A DNA stretch of 64,000 nt from the NCBI RefSeq assembly GCF_900167905.1, contig NZ_FUYZ01000010.1, positions 1 through 64,000 of the forward strand. The letters are read 5' to 3'. Position 1 is the stretch's first letter. Each line of letters opens with the position of its first letter. A program made the translations under genes and the position numbers. The notes under the pieces were generated by a model, which was not told where the DNA came from, did not search any database, and saw only the letters and a program-made list of their open reading frames with translations. Positions 38,453 to 49,101 of this stretch are shown here, one piece after another. The DNA comes from Soonwooa buanensis (lineage in GTDB: Bacteria > Bacteroidota > Bacteroidia > Flavobacteriales > Weeksellaceae).

Positions 38453-39334
38453 TTAATGTTTAATAATTTCTTTGACAATTCCACCTTGAGGCTCACGAAC
38501 CGTTGAAGTAAAAATAAAAGCTTTTGGATCAATTTCGTGAACGATATTTCGAAGTTTACGAACTTCCAATCTCGTCACAATCGTGAAAATAATATCTACA
38601 TCCGCACTTTGTTCAAAGGATTCTTTCATAAAACCTCTTTCGCCTTTGTAAACGGTAATTCCACGATTTAAAGTTAAAACCAAAGCTCGCTTCACCGCAT
38701 CCGGATTGCTGGAAACAATCGTTACGCCTGTATAAGCTTCAATTCCTTCGATAACATATTTCGTCATTTGACCAGCAATAACGTAGGTTAAAATTGCATA
38801 CAATGCTGTTTCAACCTTTAAAAATAAAGCCGCAATAATGAAGATAATGATGTTCATTCCCAAAATAATTTCGGTGATGCTAAAGCTGCTTCGTTTTAAG
38901 GTCAATAATGCTAAAACCTCCATTCCATCGAAAGTTCCGCCACCCCGCATCGATAATCCAATGCCAATTCCGAGGAAAAATCCTCCAAACATCGCAACCA
39001 ATAATTTGTCATGCGTTAGTTCTGGAAATGGTATAAAATGCAGTGTTAATGCGATTAAAACAATCGTTAGCGCAGAACGAATCGCAAAATGTTTTGAAAC
39101 TTTAAAATAAGCTAAAGCGATAAATGGAATGTTCAATAAAATAAGAATCAAACCTAAATTCCAGCCTTGAACTTCATGAAATAAAAGTGAAATTCCCGTT
39201 ACTCCACCATCTAAAAAGTGATTGGGAACAAGGAAACTTTTAAGTGCAAAACTTGCGGACAAAACGCCCAAAATAAGATAAATAATATCAGAAAGTGTGA
39301 ATAATGGATGATTCTGATGCGTTCCTGCCTGCAT
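38453..39334 (-). CDS. YitT-family membrane protein (DUF161/DUF2179)
   Basis: The 293-residue product has five to six hydrophobic helices (residues 15-180), including the YitT signature VPNHFLDGGVTGISLLFHE and GIGLSMRGGGTFDGMEVLAL. A cytoplasmic DUF2179 domain follows (about 205-290, GITVYKGERGFMKES, VVT-type RLEVRKLRNIVHEIDPKAFI). The transported ligand is unknown. Gaps of 12 and 15 bases to its neighbours indicate co-transcription with the HD and Crp/Fnr genes. Confidence 0.9.
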   Translation of the reverse strand: MQAGTHQNHPLFTLSDIIYLILGVLSASFALKSFLVPNHFLDGGVTGISLLFHEVQGWNLGLILILLNIPFIALAYFKVSKHFAIRSALTIVLIALTLHFIPFPELTHDKLLVAMFGGFFLGIGIGLSMRGGGTFDGMEVLALLTLKRSSFSITEIILGMNIIIFIIAALFLKVETALYAILTYVIAGQMTKYVIEGIEAYTGVTIVSSNPDAVKRALVLTLNRGITVYKGERGFMKESFEQSADVDIIFTIVTRLEVRKLRNIVHEIDPKAFIFTSTVREPQGGIVKEIIKH

Positions 39335-39349
39335 TGTTCGGTTGTAATT

Positions 39350-39925
39350 TTATAGTTTAGATTTGATGATCGCTAGATTTTCTGCTTTCTTAGCTGCTCG
39401 ATTTTCGATCGCGGTTTTGGTAAAATAATGATGATTTTCGAGGAAACGTTCTTGCAGAAGATTCCAATCGCGCTCGCTGGAAATCATCCCAAACATCGCT
39501 AATTCTTCATACAATTTGTCACCAATGGTGAAGAAATCATCACGTCCAAGATAATCCAAATCGGCATCAGCAAGGATTTCTTCAAAATGATTATTGGGAG
39601 ATTGCGGAATTTTCGTCGCCATAATCATCCCTTTTATCAAATCGATTTTTTCTTGCGAATAACCGTGATTTGGTAAGTAATCTTGAGCAATTTCGCACGA
39701 CTTTTCTTCATGATCTTTAGAACCATACAAGAATCCTGTATCGTGGAAAAGCGCCGCTGTTTCCAGTAAAACCAAATCTTCCTCCGAAAGACCTTCGGCT
39801 TTACCGATTTCTCGCGAAGCCTGAATTACATCCTCAATGTGCGACACGCTGTGATACGACAAATGTTTCGGCAACTTGTTCTGAAGCTCCGACAGAATTA
39901 TGTTTTTTACCTCCTGATAATTCAT
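39350..39925 (-). CDS. HD-domain metal-dependent phosphohydrolase
   Basis: The 191-residue protein has the HD superfamily metal site: an N-terminal HSVSHIEDV (residues 23-31), the HD pair in AALFHDTGF (about 57) and a later Asp in LADADLDYLGRDDF. HD enzymes cleave phosphate esters of nucleotides, so one role here could be turnover of a nucleotide made by the adjacent cyclases; this is inference from context. It lies 32 bases downstream of a cyclase gene and 15 bases ahead of the YitT gene. Confidence 0.85.
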   Translation of the reverse strand: MNYQEVKNIILSELQNKLPKHLSYHSVSHIEDVIQASREIGKAEGLSEEDLVLLETAALFHDTGFLYGSKDHEEKSCEIAQDYLPNHGYSQEKIDLIKGMIMATKIPQSPNNHFEEILADADLDYLGRDDFFTIGDKLYEELAMFGMISSERDWNLLQERFLENHHYFTKTAIENRAAKKAENLAIIKSKL

Positions 39926-39957
39926 ATGTCAAATATAATTGAAATTGTGACTAAATA

Positions 39958-41967
39958 CTATGCTTCAACAAAATACATTTCCATTTCGCCTTTTCCTTTC
40001 ACAGAAATCTTGCCACGATAAGTTGTGCCGAAATCGTCTTTTACTAATTCGTAAGTATTTTTAGAAATATTGATTTTTCCTTTTTCGCCCGCTTGTTCCA
40101 TTCTGGCAGCTGTATTTACGGTGTCGCCCCAAATATCGTACGCAAATTTCTTCACACCAACAATTCCCGCAATCACTTGTCCAGAATGGATCCCAATGCG
40201 CAAATCCAAAGCGTTTGGACTTACTTTTTTACGTTCTTCGATAAATTTCAGAATATCTTGACTCGCTGCGATGGCATTTTTAGCGTGATCTTTATTAACT
40301 GTTGGAAGTCCGCTCACTGCAAGATACGCGTCACCGATGGTTTTTATTTTTTCTAAACCATGTTTGCCCATAATATTGTCAAATTCGGTAAAGCAAACGT
40401 TGAGTTCTTCTAATAATTCTTGAACACCAATCTTTTCCGAAGTCGCTGTAAAATTCACAAAATCAGTAAACAAAACCGAAACTTCATCGTAATATTTTGC
40501 TTTGGATTTTCCTTTATCTTTTAATTCTTGCGCCACTTCTTGCGGAAGAATATTTAGTAATAAATCTTCGGATTTTTGCTTTTCCACTTGCAGTTCTGAA
40601 GTTCTTTTTTCAACTTGTTCTTCAAGAATTTCGTTTTGATTTTGAAGAATATTTTGCTTTTCTTGCTCCTGTTGTATCGTTAAATCTGACAGTCGATTAA
40701 CCTCTACCAATTGTTTTGTTAATCCAATATTGGTTGCTGCAAATTGCCAAGCTAAATACGCTGAAATAGAAACAGGAAAGCTAAATAAAATAAAAAATGC
40801 TATGGGCGGAAAATACTTTGATAAAAAATCACTATCTGGATCAATAGAACCTCCATTTAAGATTAAAGTTATTATCAAAGCAACAATTGCCACAAAGAAA
40901 ACCAATATTCCACCACCGACAATAAATGCCGATTTTTCTCTTCGCCACATTGCTCTTATTATCAGGAAAAATGATTCGAATGTGACAGAAATCAAATATA
41001 GTAGTAAAATAAGAGAAGCCCACTCGTTACTGAAATAGAATATGCAAATTCCTAACACTGGAAAAATTGAAAGTATATAAAATCTCAATTTTCTTTTTCC
41101 GAAAAGTGTATTCACAAATCCTGATAACGAAAAACAAAATGCTGCAAAACTGATATAAAACCAAAATGTTGTTGAGATAAGAGTTGTTGGATCTTCCATC
41201 TGATAGAACTTAACCAACAGAAAACTCATCAACGCAATTGATAAATTATAAATTCCAAAAAACAGGTTGTAAACGGCATTTCTATAAAAAAGAAAAAGCA
41301 ATAAATGAATAAATCCTAATGCCATAAATATCCCTGTTATCAACATAACAATAGAATAAAATGACTTGTCTTCATCTAATGTTTCAGGAAAATAATCACT
41401 CGCTAATGTAAAATACATGTAGAAATTACTACCACTAAAAGAAACAATTGAACTAAGTTCATTCCGAGGCACAGGCTGAATTCTTACCGAAAGAACATGC
41501 GTTAAAGTATCTGAAATTGTTATAATCTTAGGATTATTATTTTTTATTTTATATTTCGGATCTTTAACATCAATTTTTCCTAATACGTCTAATCTTTTTC
41601 CATCCAGAAATATTTCAGAAGCTCCATTTTGCATAACTCTCACCATCAAAGGCTTTCCTACTAATGAAGAATCTATTTTGAAATAATTACGTTGCCAATA
41701 GATTTTCGAATAATTCTTAATATCTACTTTAGAAATTTCTTTCCAAGAACGATCATCAAAATTAGTTTGTGCATATTCTGGACGATCGTCTGGACTTACC
41801 ATCCATTTTTTATCAAGAACAAGTTCTAAAGAATCATTTTTGCTTGTTTTTAATAAAGCTGGATTTTCCTTACTTGTTTGAGCCAACAAAAAGCAATGCG
41901 CTAAAAAGACGATTAAAACTAAAAACCGCTCTCTAAAGATTGTATAAACTATTGATTTTTTTTTCAC
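39958..41967 (-). CDS. Membrane class III adenylate cyclase with 7TM-DISM sensor
   Basis: The 669-residue product has a signal-like N-terminus, a beta-rich extracytoplasmic sensor (about 40-180, resembling 7TMR-DISMED2) and a seven-helix 7TM-DISM region (about 195-400). A coiled coil (LTIQQEQEKQNILQNQNEIL) then precedes a class III cyclase domain (about 480-669). Catalytic residues are visible: metal aspartates in FTDFVNFT and IGDAYLA, adenine-specifying Lys and Asp in EKIKTIGD and YDIWGDTVN, and NTAARM. It should make cAMP in response to an outside signal. The cyclase domain is nearly identical to that of the next gene (608-bp direct repeat). Confidence 0.9.
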   Translation of the reverse strand: MKKKSIVYTIFRERFLVLIVFLAHCFLLAQTSKENPALLKTSKNDSLELVLDKKWMVSPDDRPEYAQTNFDDRSWKEISKVDIKNYSKIYWQRNYFKIDSSLVGKPLMVRVMQNGASEIFLDGKRLDVLGKIDVKDPKYKIKNNNPKIITISDTLTHVLSVRIQPVPRNELSSIVSFSGSNFYMYFTLASDYFPETLDEDKSFYSIVMLITGIFMALGFIHLLLFLFYRNAVYNLFFGIYNLSIALMSFLLVKFYQMEDPTTLISTTFWFYISFAAFCFSLSGFVNTLFGKRKLRFYILSIFPVLGICIFYFSNEWASLILLLYLISVTFESFFLIIRAMWRREKSAFIVGGGILVFFVAIVALIITLILNGGSIDPDSDFLSKYFPPIAFFILFSFPVSISAYLAWQFAATNIGLTKQLVEVNRLSDLTIQQEQEKQNILQNQNEILEEQVEKRTSELQVEKQKSEDLLLNILPQEVAQELKDKGKSKAKYYDEVSVLFTDFVNFTATSEKIGVQELLEELNVCFTEFDNIMGKHGLEKIKTIGDAYLAVSGLPTVNKDHAKNAIAASQDILKFIEERKKVSPNALDLRIGIHSGQVIAGIVGVKKFAYDIWGDTVNTAARMEQAGEKGKINISKNTYELVKDDFGTTYRGKISVKGKGEMEMYFVEA
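39968..40575. repeat. Direct repeat copy 1: cyclase-domain segment
   Basis: This segment is nearly identical to 42003-42610 (offset 2035 bases) and covers the whole cyclase domain of the 7TM cyclase gene. The encoded domains differ at only about seven of 205 residues by eye, while the rest of the two genes is unrelated. Confidence 0.85.
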
Positions 41968-41989
41968 TTATTATTAGTTCAATGTATAA

Positions 41990-44335
41990 TTAAGCTTTTC
42001 CCACAAAATACATTTCCATTTCGCCTTTTCCTTTCACAGAAATCTTGCCACGATAAGTGGTTTCGAAATCGTCTTTTACTAATTCGTATGTATTTTTAGA
42101 AATATTGATTTTTCCTTTTTCTCCCGCTTGTTCCATTCTCGCTGCAGTGTTCACCGTATCGCCCCAAATGTCGTAAGCAAATTTCTTCACCCCAACAATT
42201 CCTGCAATCACTTGCCCAGAGTGAATCCCAATGCGCAAATCCAAAGCGTTTGGACTTACTTTTTTACGTTCTTCGATAAATCTTAGAATATCTTGACTCG
42301 CCGCAATAGCATTTTTCGCGTGATCTTTATTAACTGTTGGAAGTCCGCTCACTGCAAGATAAGCATCGCCAATGGTTTTAATTTTTTCTAAACCATGTCT
42401 GCCCATAATATTGTCAAATTCTGTAAAGCAAACGTTAAGTTCTTCTAATAATTCTTGAACACCAATCTTTTCCGAAGTCGCTGTAAAATTCACAAAATCT
42501 GTGAATAAGACTGAAACTTCGTCGTAGTATTTCGCATCAGATTTTCCTTTTTCCTTAAGCTCTTGCGCCACTTCTTGCGGAAGAATATTTAGTAATAAAT
42601 CTTCGGATTTCTTTTTCTCCGCAGCGATTTTAATACCGTCTTTTCTTTTTTGATTGTATGACCAACCTGCAAAACCTAAAAGTAACAATGCCGCTAAAGC
42701 ACCACCAATAGACATATTTCGGATGTTCTTAGATTTAGAAAGTTCTGCTTTAGCTTCGGCATCTTTTTTAGCTTGTTCGGCTTTTGCAACTTTCTTTTCT
42801 TGAGCATATTTTATTGCAATTGCTTTTTGCTCTTCATCGTATTTAATACTAATTTCACGACGTTTATGTTCTTCTTCTAACAACAATCTTTGGCGCTCAA
42901 CTTCAGTTTTGGCAGCCGCTTGTTTTTTGTCAAATTCGTAACGAAGTGCTTTTAACTCCAATTCTTTTTGAAGCTGAATACGTTTGGTTTCTTCCTCTAA
43001 TTTGATTTTTAATTTCTGTTCAGATAAAGTTCGTTCAGATTGAGTTTCTTCGATACCCCGAATATTCTCAGCACTTGTCTTTTGGTTTTCAAGATCTTTG
43101 TATTTTTTGTAGTACGAAAAAGCCGACTCATAATCTCCTAACATTTCATCAACTTTAGAATAATATTCCCACATTTGACCATCCATTTCCTTATTATGAT
43201 AAAGTTCTTGCGCTAAATAATTATCATAGGTTTTTGTTAGATCAGTACGTAAATTTTGCAGTGTAGTTTTTCTTTCCGAATCTGTTGCAAAACTTATCTT
43301 TTTATCTTGTATTTGATCAATTTTGATGTTTAACAAAAGTAATTTTGCAGAGGATTTTGTTATTGACAATCCCTTTTCTGGAGCTGAATCATATGATTTT
43401 TGCGCAAATTGAATTGCTTTATCATAGTCTTTTTCTTTTTGATTAATCTGAGCAGTTAAATAATATAATCTTGGTAAGTTTTGAATTTGATTTTGCGCCT
43501 CCATAAACTTTAATGAACTTGTAGCATATAACTTTGCCTTTTCATAATCCTTTAATTCCATAAAACAAAACGAACGCAAAATATTAATTTCAGCTAAAAA
43601 AGCTTCACTTTTGTTAGGCAATAACTCCGCACTTTTATCAAGAGCACTCAAAGATTTTTGATAATTTTTCATTTGATATTGCAACAAACCTATAAAGTAC
43701 ATTGGAATATAAGATTCTGCTTTGCTATATTTATTTGTATAATCGGAAAATTCTAAAGCCTTTGTATAGGCATCCGAAATTTTATTTTGCTGATTAAGGT
43801 TGCTAATGCTCATTGCATAAACATTTCTCATAATGCTAGGAACAATCTTATTTTCATTCTGCTGATTTAATGCAATTGCTTTATTTAACTCCGTACTAGC
43901 TTCTTCGAATTTATTTTGCGTAAAAAAGTTTTGAGCATCGGTAAGAATTAAAAGAGCTTTAGAATTATAATCATTTGACATCTGCAAATATCTTTGCGCT
44001 TCTTGTTTATAATATTCTCCTCCCGTAGTGTCTCCCTTTGTTAAATAGGCAGAATAGATAGTAATATAAATACTACCGATTGTCATACTATTTTTCGACT
44101 TTTTAAAATATTCAATAAGCTTTGGACCGTTGGCAATAACACTATCATTCTTTCCTTCTACACTAAATTGATTAATCATATCAATCTTAATACTAGTACG
44201 ACTTTTCTCGTCCTTCGCATCTTTCAGCTTTTGACGAAGTTCTTTAATAGAAACCGAATCCTGCGCTTTTAAAACACAAAAAGAACTCAGTGTTATACAT
44301 AGGAAAATATAGAAAGGGATGGAGATATTTTTCAA
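41990..44335 (-). CDS. TPR-containing class III adenylate cyclase
   Basis: The start chosen is a TTG at 44335, giving MKNISIPFYIFLCITL, a normal signal peptide cut after LKAQ. The ATG at 44377 lies upstream of a TATTTTTG promoter box (44363-44356) and is unlikely. About 10 TPR-like helix pairs (NSMTIGSIYITIYSAYLTKG, EEASTELNKAIALNQQNENK) form a periplasmic array. A long coiled coil, a single TM helix (about 545-565) and a class III cyclase domain follow, with the same adenylate-type residues as the gene downstream. It should sense an envelope or protein signal and make cAMP. It heads the cyclase cluster, 22 bases before the second cyclase. Confidence 0.9.
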   Translation of the reverse strand: MKNISIPFYIFLCITLSSFCVLKAQDSVSIKELRQKLKDAKDEKSRTSIKIDMINQFSVEGKNDSVIANGPKLIEYFKKSKNSMTIGSIYITIYSAYLTKGDTTGGEYYKQEAQRYLQMSNDYNSKALLILTDAQNFFTQNKFEEASTELNKAIALNQQNENKIVPSIMRNVYAMSISNLNQQNKISDAYTKALEFSDYTNKYSKAESYIPMYFIGLLQYQMKNYQKSLSALDKSAELLPNKSEAFLAEINILRSFCFMELKDYEKAKLYATSSLKFMEAQNQIQNLPRLYYLTAQINQKEKDYDKAIQFAQKSYDSAPEKGLSITKSSAKLLLLNIKIDQIQDKKISFATDSERKTTLQNLRTDLTKTYDNYLAQELYHNKEMDGQMWEYYSKVDEMLGDYESAFSYYKKYKDLENQKTSAENIRGIEETQSERTLSEQKLKIKLEEETKRIQLQKELELKALRYEFDKKQAAAKTEVERQRLLLEEEHKRREISIKYDEEQKAIAIKYAQEKKVAKAEQAKKDAEAKAELSKSKNIRNMSIGGALAALLLLGFAGWSYNQKRKDGIKIAAEKKKSEDLLLNILPQEVAQELKEKGKSDAKYYDEVSVLFTDFVNFTATSEKIGVQELLEELNVCFTEFDNIMGRHGLEKIKTIGDAYLAVSGLPTVNKDHAKNAIAASQDILRFIEERKKVSPNALDLRIGIHSGQVIAGIVGVKKFAYDIWGDTVNTAARMEQAGEKGKINISKNTYELVKDDFETTYRGKISVKGKGEMEMYFVGKA
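42003..42610. repeat. Direct repeat copy 2: cyclase-domain segment
   Basis: Partner of 39968-40575. Similarity stops abruptly at both ends, at the stop-codon side and just before the coiled coil, so the segment was copied or converted as a unit. Confidence 0.85.
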
Positions 44336-44355
44336 ATCATGCTTTTTATCGCAAG

Positions 44356-44363
44356 CAAAAATA
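44356..44363 (-). promoter_or_regulatory. -7 promoter box of the TPR-cyclase gene
   Basis: Reads TATTTTTG on the minus strand, a full TAnnTTTG match; the predicted transcript would start near 44350, downstream of the ATG at 44377 and upstream of the TTG at 44335. Confidence 0.5.
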
Positions 44364-44427
44364 AAAATTAATAGCAATTTTAAATCATCAAAAGCGCTAA
44401 AATTTTAAGAATTTATTAAGAAATCAA

Positions 44428-45633
44428 TTAAAACAATGACAATTGTATTCCGTCACTTGGTGGTTTAGCGTCGCCCATAACGGTCTTTCCACCAAATCGA
44501 AATGAATTTCGGCGCTCCTCCTCAACAACAGTATCAAAATCAAAATCGGGTGTAAAGTTTTTTTCGGTCTCAGCAACAATGCGGTGTAGTTTTTCGATTG
44601 ACTTTAATTTGTCCGAGTTTCCAAGTTTGGATTTTTCAACACCTTTTTGAAGAATCGAAATCGTCTCATCGAACGTATTAATTGGCACAGGAAAAGGATG
44701 ACCATCTTTCCCGCCATGCGCAAAAGAAAAGCGCGCTGGATCTTTGAAACGTGACGGCGCACCATGAATAACTTCACTAACCAAAGCCAAACTTTGCATC
44801 GTGCGAGGTCCAACACCTTTTAGCAATAATAAATCTTCGAAGTTTTGAGGTTGCAATTCGCGAGTGACATACAGCAAAGCGCCAAGTCTTTTCAGATCGA
44901 CATCTTTGGCGGTGACTTCATGATGTTGAGGCAGAATTAAATTCGCAAAATCCTGCATAATCTTCTCGGAGTTGGTATGCGAAATGTCTAAAATTCCGTT
45001 TCGATTATCTTTAGCATCGCTTGCTGTAAGGTTAAGAATCTCACCTCGATTAACACCTTGGATCGCGCTGTGAGGATCATCAACAAAGGATTTCAGATTT
45101 TCGGAATGCCAATGATAGCGGCGCGCCGTTCCATCGGCATCATTCAGACCTTGCTGAACAACCGCCCAACTGCCTTCATCGCTCAAAATAAAATTATGCA
45201 AGTACAATTGATAACCATCTTGGATCGCCGTGTTATCAACTTTAGCCGTCAATTTGCTCGCTCGGACAAGCCTGTCAGCATTTAATCCAGTTTTGTCGGC
45301 AATTAGTAGAAGTTCGGAGGGCGTTTCTTTAGAATATTTGCCTTTTCCACCACAAATATAAATTCCCAAATCTTTAGCGATAGGATTGATACTTCGTTTT
45401 AGAGCGCCCATCACGGAAGTGGTAATTCCCGACGAATGCCAATCCATGCCCATAACAGCACCAAAACTCTGAAACCAAAAAGGATCCGACAAACGTCGAA
45501 GCACTTCAGCCTTTCCGTAATCTGCCAAAATAACTTCGACAATAGAAAGTCCCAGGGCAGACATACGCTCGTACAACCATGGCGGAACTTTACCATAGTG
45601 AAGCGGAAGAGTTGCTGTACCTGATCGTTTCAT
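44428..45633 (-). CDS. DUF763 protein with HhH motif and C-terminal clamp-binding motif
   Basis: The 401-residue soluble protein belongs to the DUF763 family by its opening MKRSGTATLPLHYGKVPPWL, the conserved GGKGKYSKETP block, QGYQLYLHxFxxSDEGSWAVVQQGLND and SFAHGGKDGHPFPV. Its function is not established. Residues 266-290 (EDLLLLKGVGPRTMQSLALV) form a helix-hairpin-helix DNA-binding motif. The last five residues are QLSLF (397-401), an exact match to the bacterial sliding-clamp binding pentamer QL(S/D)LF. Together these suggest a DNA repair or replication-associated enzyme; that is inference. It follows a terminator of tpx and stands alone. Confidence 0.85.
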   Translation of the reverse strand: MKRSGTATLPLHYGKVPPWLYERMSALGLSIVEVILADYGKAEVLRRLSDPFWFQSFGAVMGMDWHSSGITTSVMGALKRSINPIAKDLGIYICGGKGKYSKETPSELLLIADKTGLNADRLVRASKLTAKVDNTAIQDGYQLYLHNFILSDEGSWAVVQQGLNDADGTARRYHWHSENLKSFVDDPHSAIQGVNRGEILNLTASDAKDNRNGILDISHTNSEKIMQDFANLILPQHHEVTAKDVDLKRLGALLYVTRELQPQNFEDLLLLKGVGPRTMQSLALVSEVIHGAPSRFKDPARFSFAHGGKDGHPFPVPINTFDETISILQKGVEKSKLGNSDKLKSIEKLHRIVAETEKNFTPDFDFDTVVEEERRNSFRFGGKTVMGDAKPPSDGIQLSLF

Positions 45634-45639
45634 AGGATT

Positions 45640-45668
45640 AAAAAACGGTCCACTCGAAGGCAGACCGT
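45640..45668 (-). terminator. Terminator of tpx
   Basis: ACGGTC (45645-45650) pairs with GACCGT (45663-45668). On the minus strand a T run follows, immediately ahead of the DUF763 start at 45633. Confidence 0.7.
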
Positions 45669-45693
45669 CTAGATTTTTATTTAAATATAAATA

Positions 45694-46191
45694 TTATTTA
45701 ACTGCTGCTAAAGCATTTTCGTAGTTTGGTTCTTGACCAATTTCTGGAACTTGCTCTGTGTATACCACTTTTCCATTTTCATCAACCACAACAACCGCAC
45801 GACTCAAAAGTCCATGAAGCGGAGAATCTTCTAAAGTTACACCATAATCTTCACCAAAACTTCCTCTAAAATCAGAAAGTACGTCAACATCATTTAGTCC
45901 TTCTGCAGCACAAAAACGACTCAACGCAAAAGGTAAATCGCGAGAAACATTAACCACAACTGTATTATCTAAAGAACTTGCATCTTGATTGAAATGTCTT
46001 GCAGAAGCCGCACAAACTCCAGTATCAATACTTGGAAAAATGTTAAGAACAACTTTCTTTCCTTTATAATCGGATAATTTTTTTTCGGATAAATCGGAAG
46101 CTACCAAAGTAAAATCTTTAGCTTGAGTTCCAACTTCTGGAAGATTCCCAACTGTGTGTATTGGATTTCCTTTAAATGTAATATTTGCCAT
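45694..46191 (-). CDS. tpx: Thiol peroxidase Tpx
   Basis: Tpx is a peroxiredoxin that reduces lipid and hydrogen peroxides with thioredoxin. From ATG 46191 the product is 165 residues (MANITFKGNPIHTVGNLPEV). Peroxidatic Cys60 lies in the TGVCAASARHF motif, and resolving Cys94 in SRFCAAEGL. An in-frame start at 46212 falls inside a TAAATTTG promoter box (46217-46210) and is unlikely. A terminator separates it from the DUF763 gene downstream. Confidence 0.95.
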   Translation of the reverse strand: MANITFKGNPIHTVGNLPEVGTQAKDFTLVASDLSEKKLSDYKGKKVVLNIFPSIDTGVCAASARHFNQDASSLDNTVVVNVSRDLPFALSRFCAAEGLNDVDVLSDFRGSFGEDYGVTLEDSPLHGLLSRAVVVVDENGKVVYTEQVPEIGQEPNYENALAAVK

Positions 46192-46209
46192 ACTTTTTTT
46201 TATTTGAAT

Positions 46210-46217
46210 CAAATTTA
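46210..46217 (-). promoter_or_regulatory. -7 promoter box of tpx
   Basis: Reads TAAATTTG on the minus strand, a full match, 18 bases ahead of the ATG at 46191. Confidence 0.5.
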
Positions 46218-46253
46218 GGGCAAGCTTTTCAGTAATCCTATATCATAAGATAA

Positions 46254-48596
<2,343 letters not shown>

Positions 48597-48620
48597 GAAT
48601 TAAATTCTTTCTGAAAATAA

Positions 48621-48651
48621 ATTTCGGCAGCTTCTTTGAAGCTGCCGAAAT
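48621..48651 (+). terminator. Terminator of icd
   Basis: A 14-bp stem ATTTCGGCAGCTTC (48621-48634) and its complement (48638-48651) encloses TTT; T-rich DNA follows. It also lies just downstream of the convergent small gene. Confidence 0.8.
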
Positions 48652-48666
48652 TGTTTTATAACAATG

Positions 48667-48939
48667 TTATCTACAACCAATGCAATAATCTCTATCTACA
48701 TAGACTTTACTATCGCCTGAGTAATAATAACAGCCTCCTCTTTTACCAACATATAATGAGTGACCATTATATGTGCACGATTTTTTTGTAGAAGATGTGG
48801 ATTTCTTTTTTGTTCCTTTCTTTTTCTTCGTTTGGAGAGAATTGTAATACTTTCCAGATGCAGCGTGAAGATTATTGGTTAAAGAATTTGTAAACAAAAA
48901 TCCCAACACTAATGTTAAGGTAAATAATTTAAATTTCAT
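48667..48939 (-). CDS. Small exported basic protein, PBCV-adaptor-like domain
   Basis: The 90-residue product has a signal peptide (residues 1-26, cut after LHA). A lysine/serine/threonine-rich linker (KKKKGTKKKSTSSTKKS) then leads into a compact domain CTYNGHSLYVGKRGGCYYYS, followed by KVYVDRDYCIGC. The YxGxRGGxYYxxxxxKxYV pattern matches the PBCV-specific basic adaptor domain, seen in short proteins of viruses and bacteria. Five cysteines suggest disulfides. The role is unknown; a DNA, wall or toxin-associated function cannot be chosen from sequence. Confidence 0.65.
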   Translation of the reverse strand: MKFKLFTLTLVLGFLFTNSLTNNLHAASGKYYNSLQTKKKKGTKKKSTSSTKKSCTYNGHSLYVGKRGGCYYYSGDSKVYVDRDYCIGCR

Positions 48940-49101
48940 TTATTTTAAATTTAATGGTTAGTCTCATTCACAGCTTCTTGAATAGTCTATATATTTTTTC
49001 TTTACGGATATATGTAAAAACAAAAATTCAAAAAATTCAAAAAATTAAAATAATTAAAATAATTAAAAAAAATTCAAAATAAATGATTCTATCTTTAAGA
49101 A

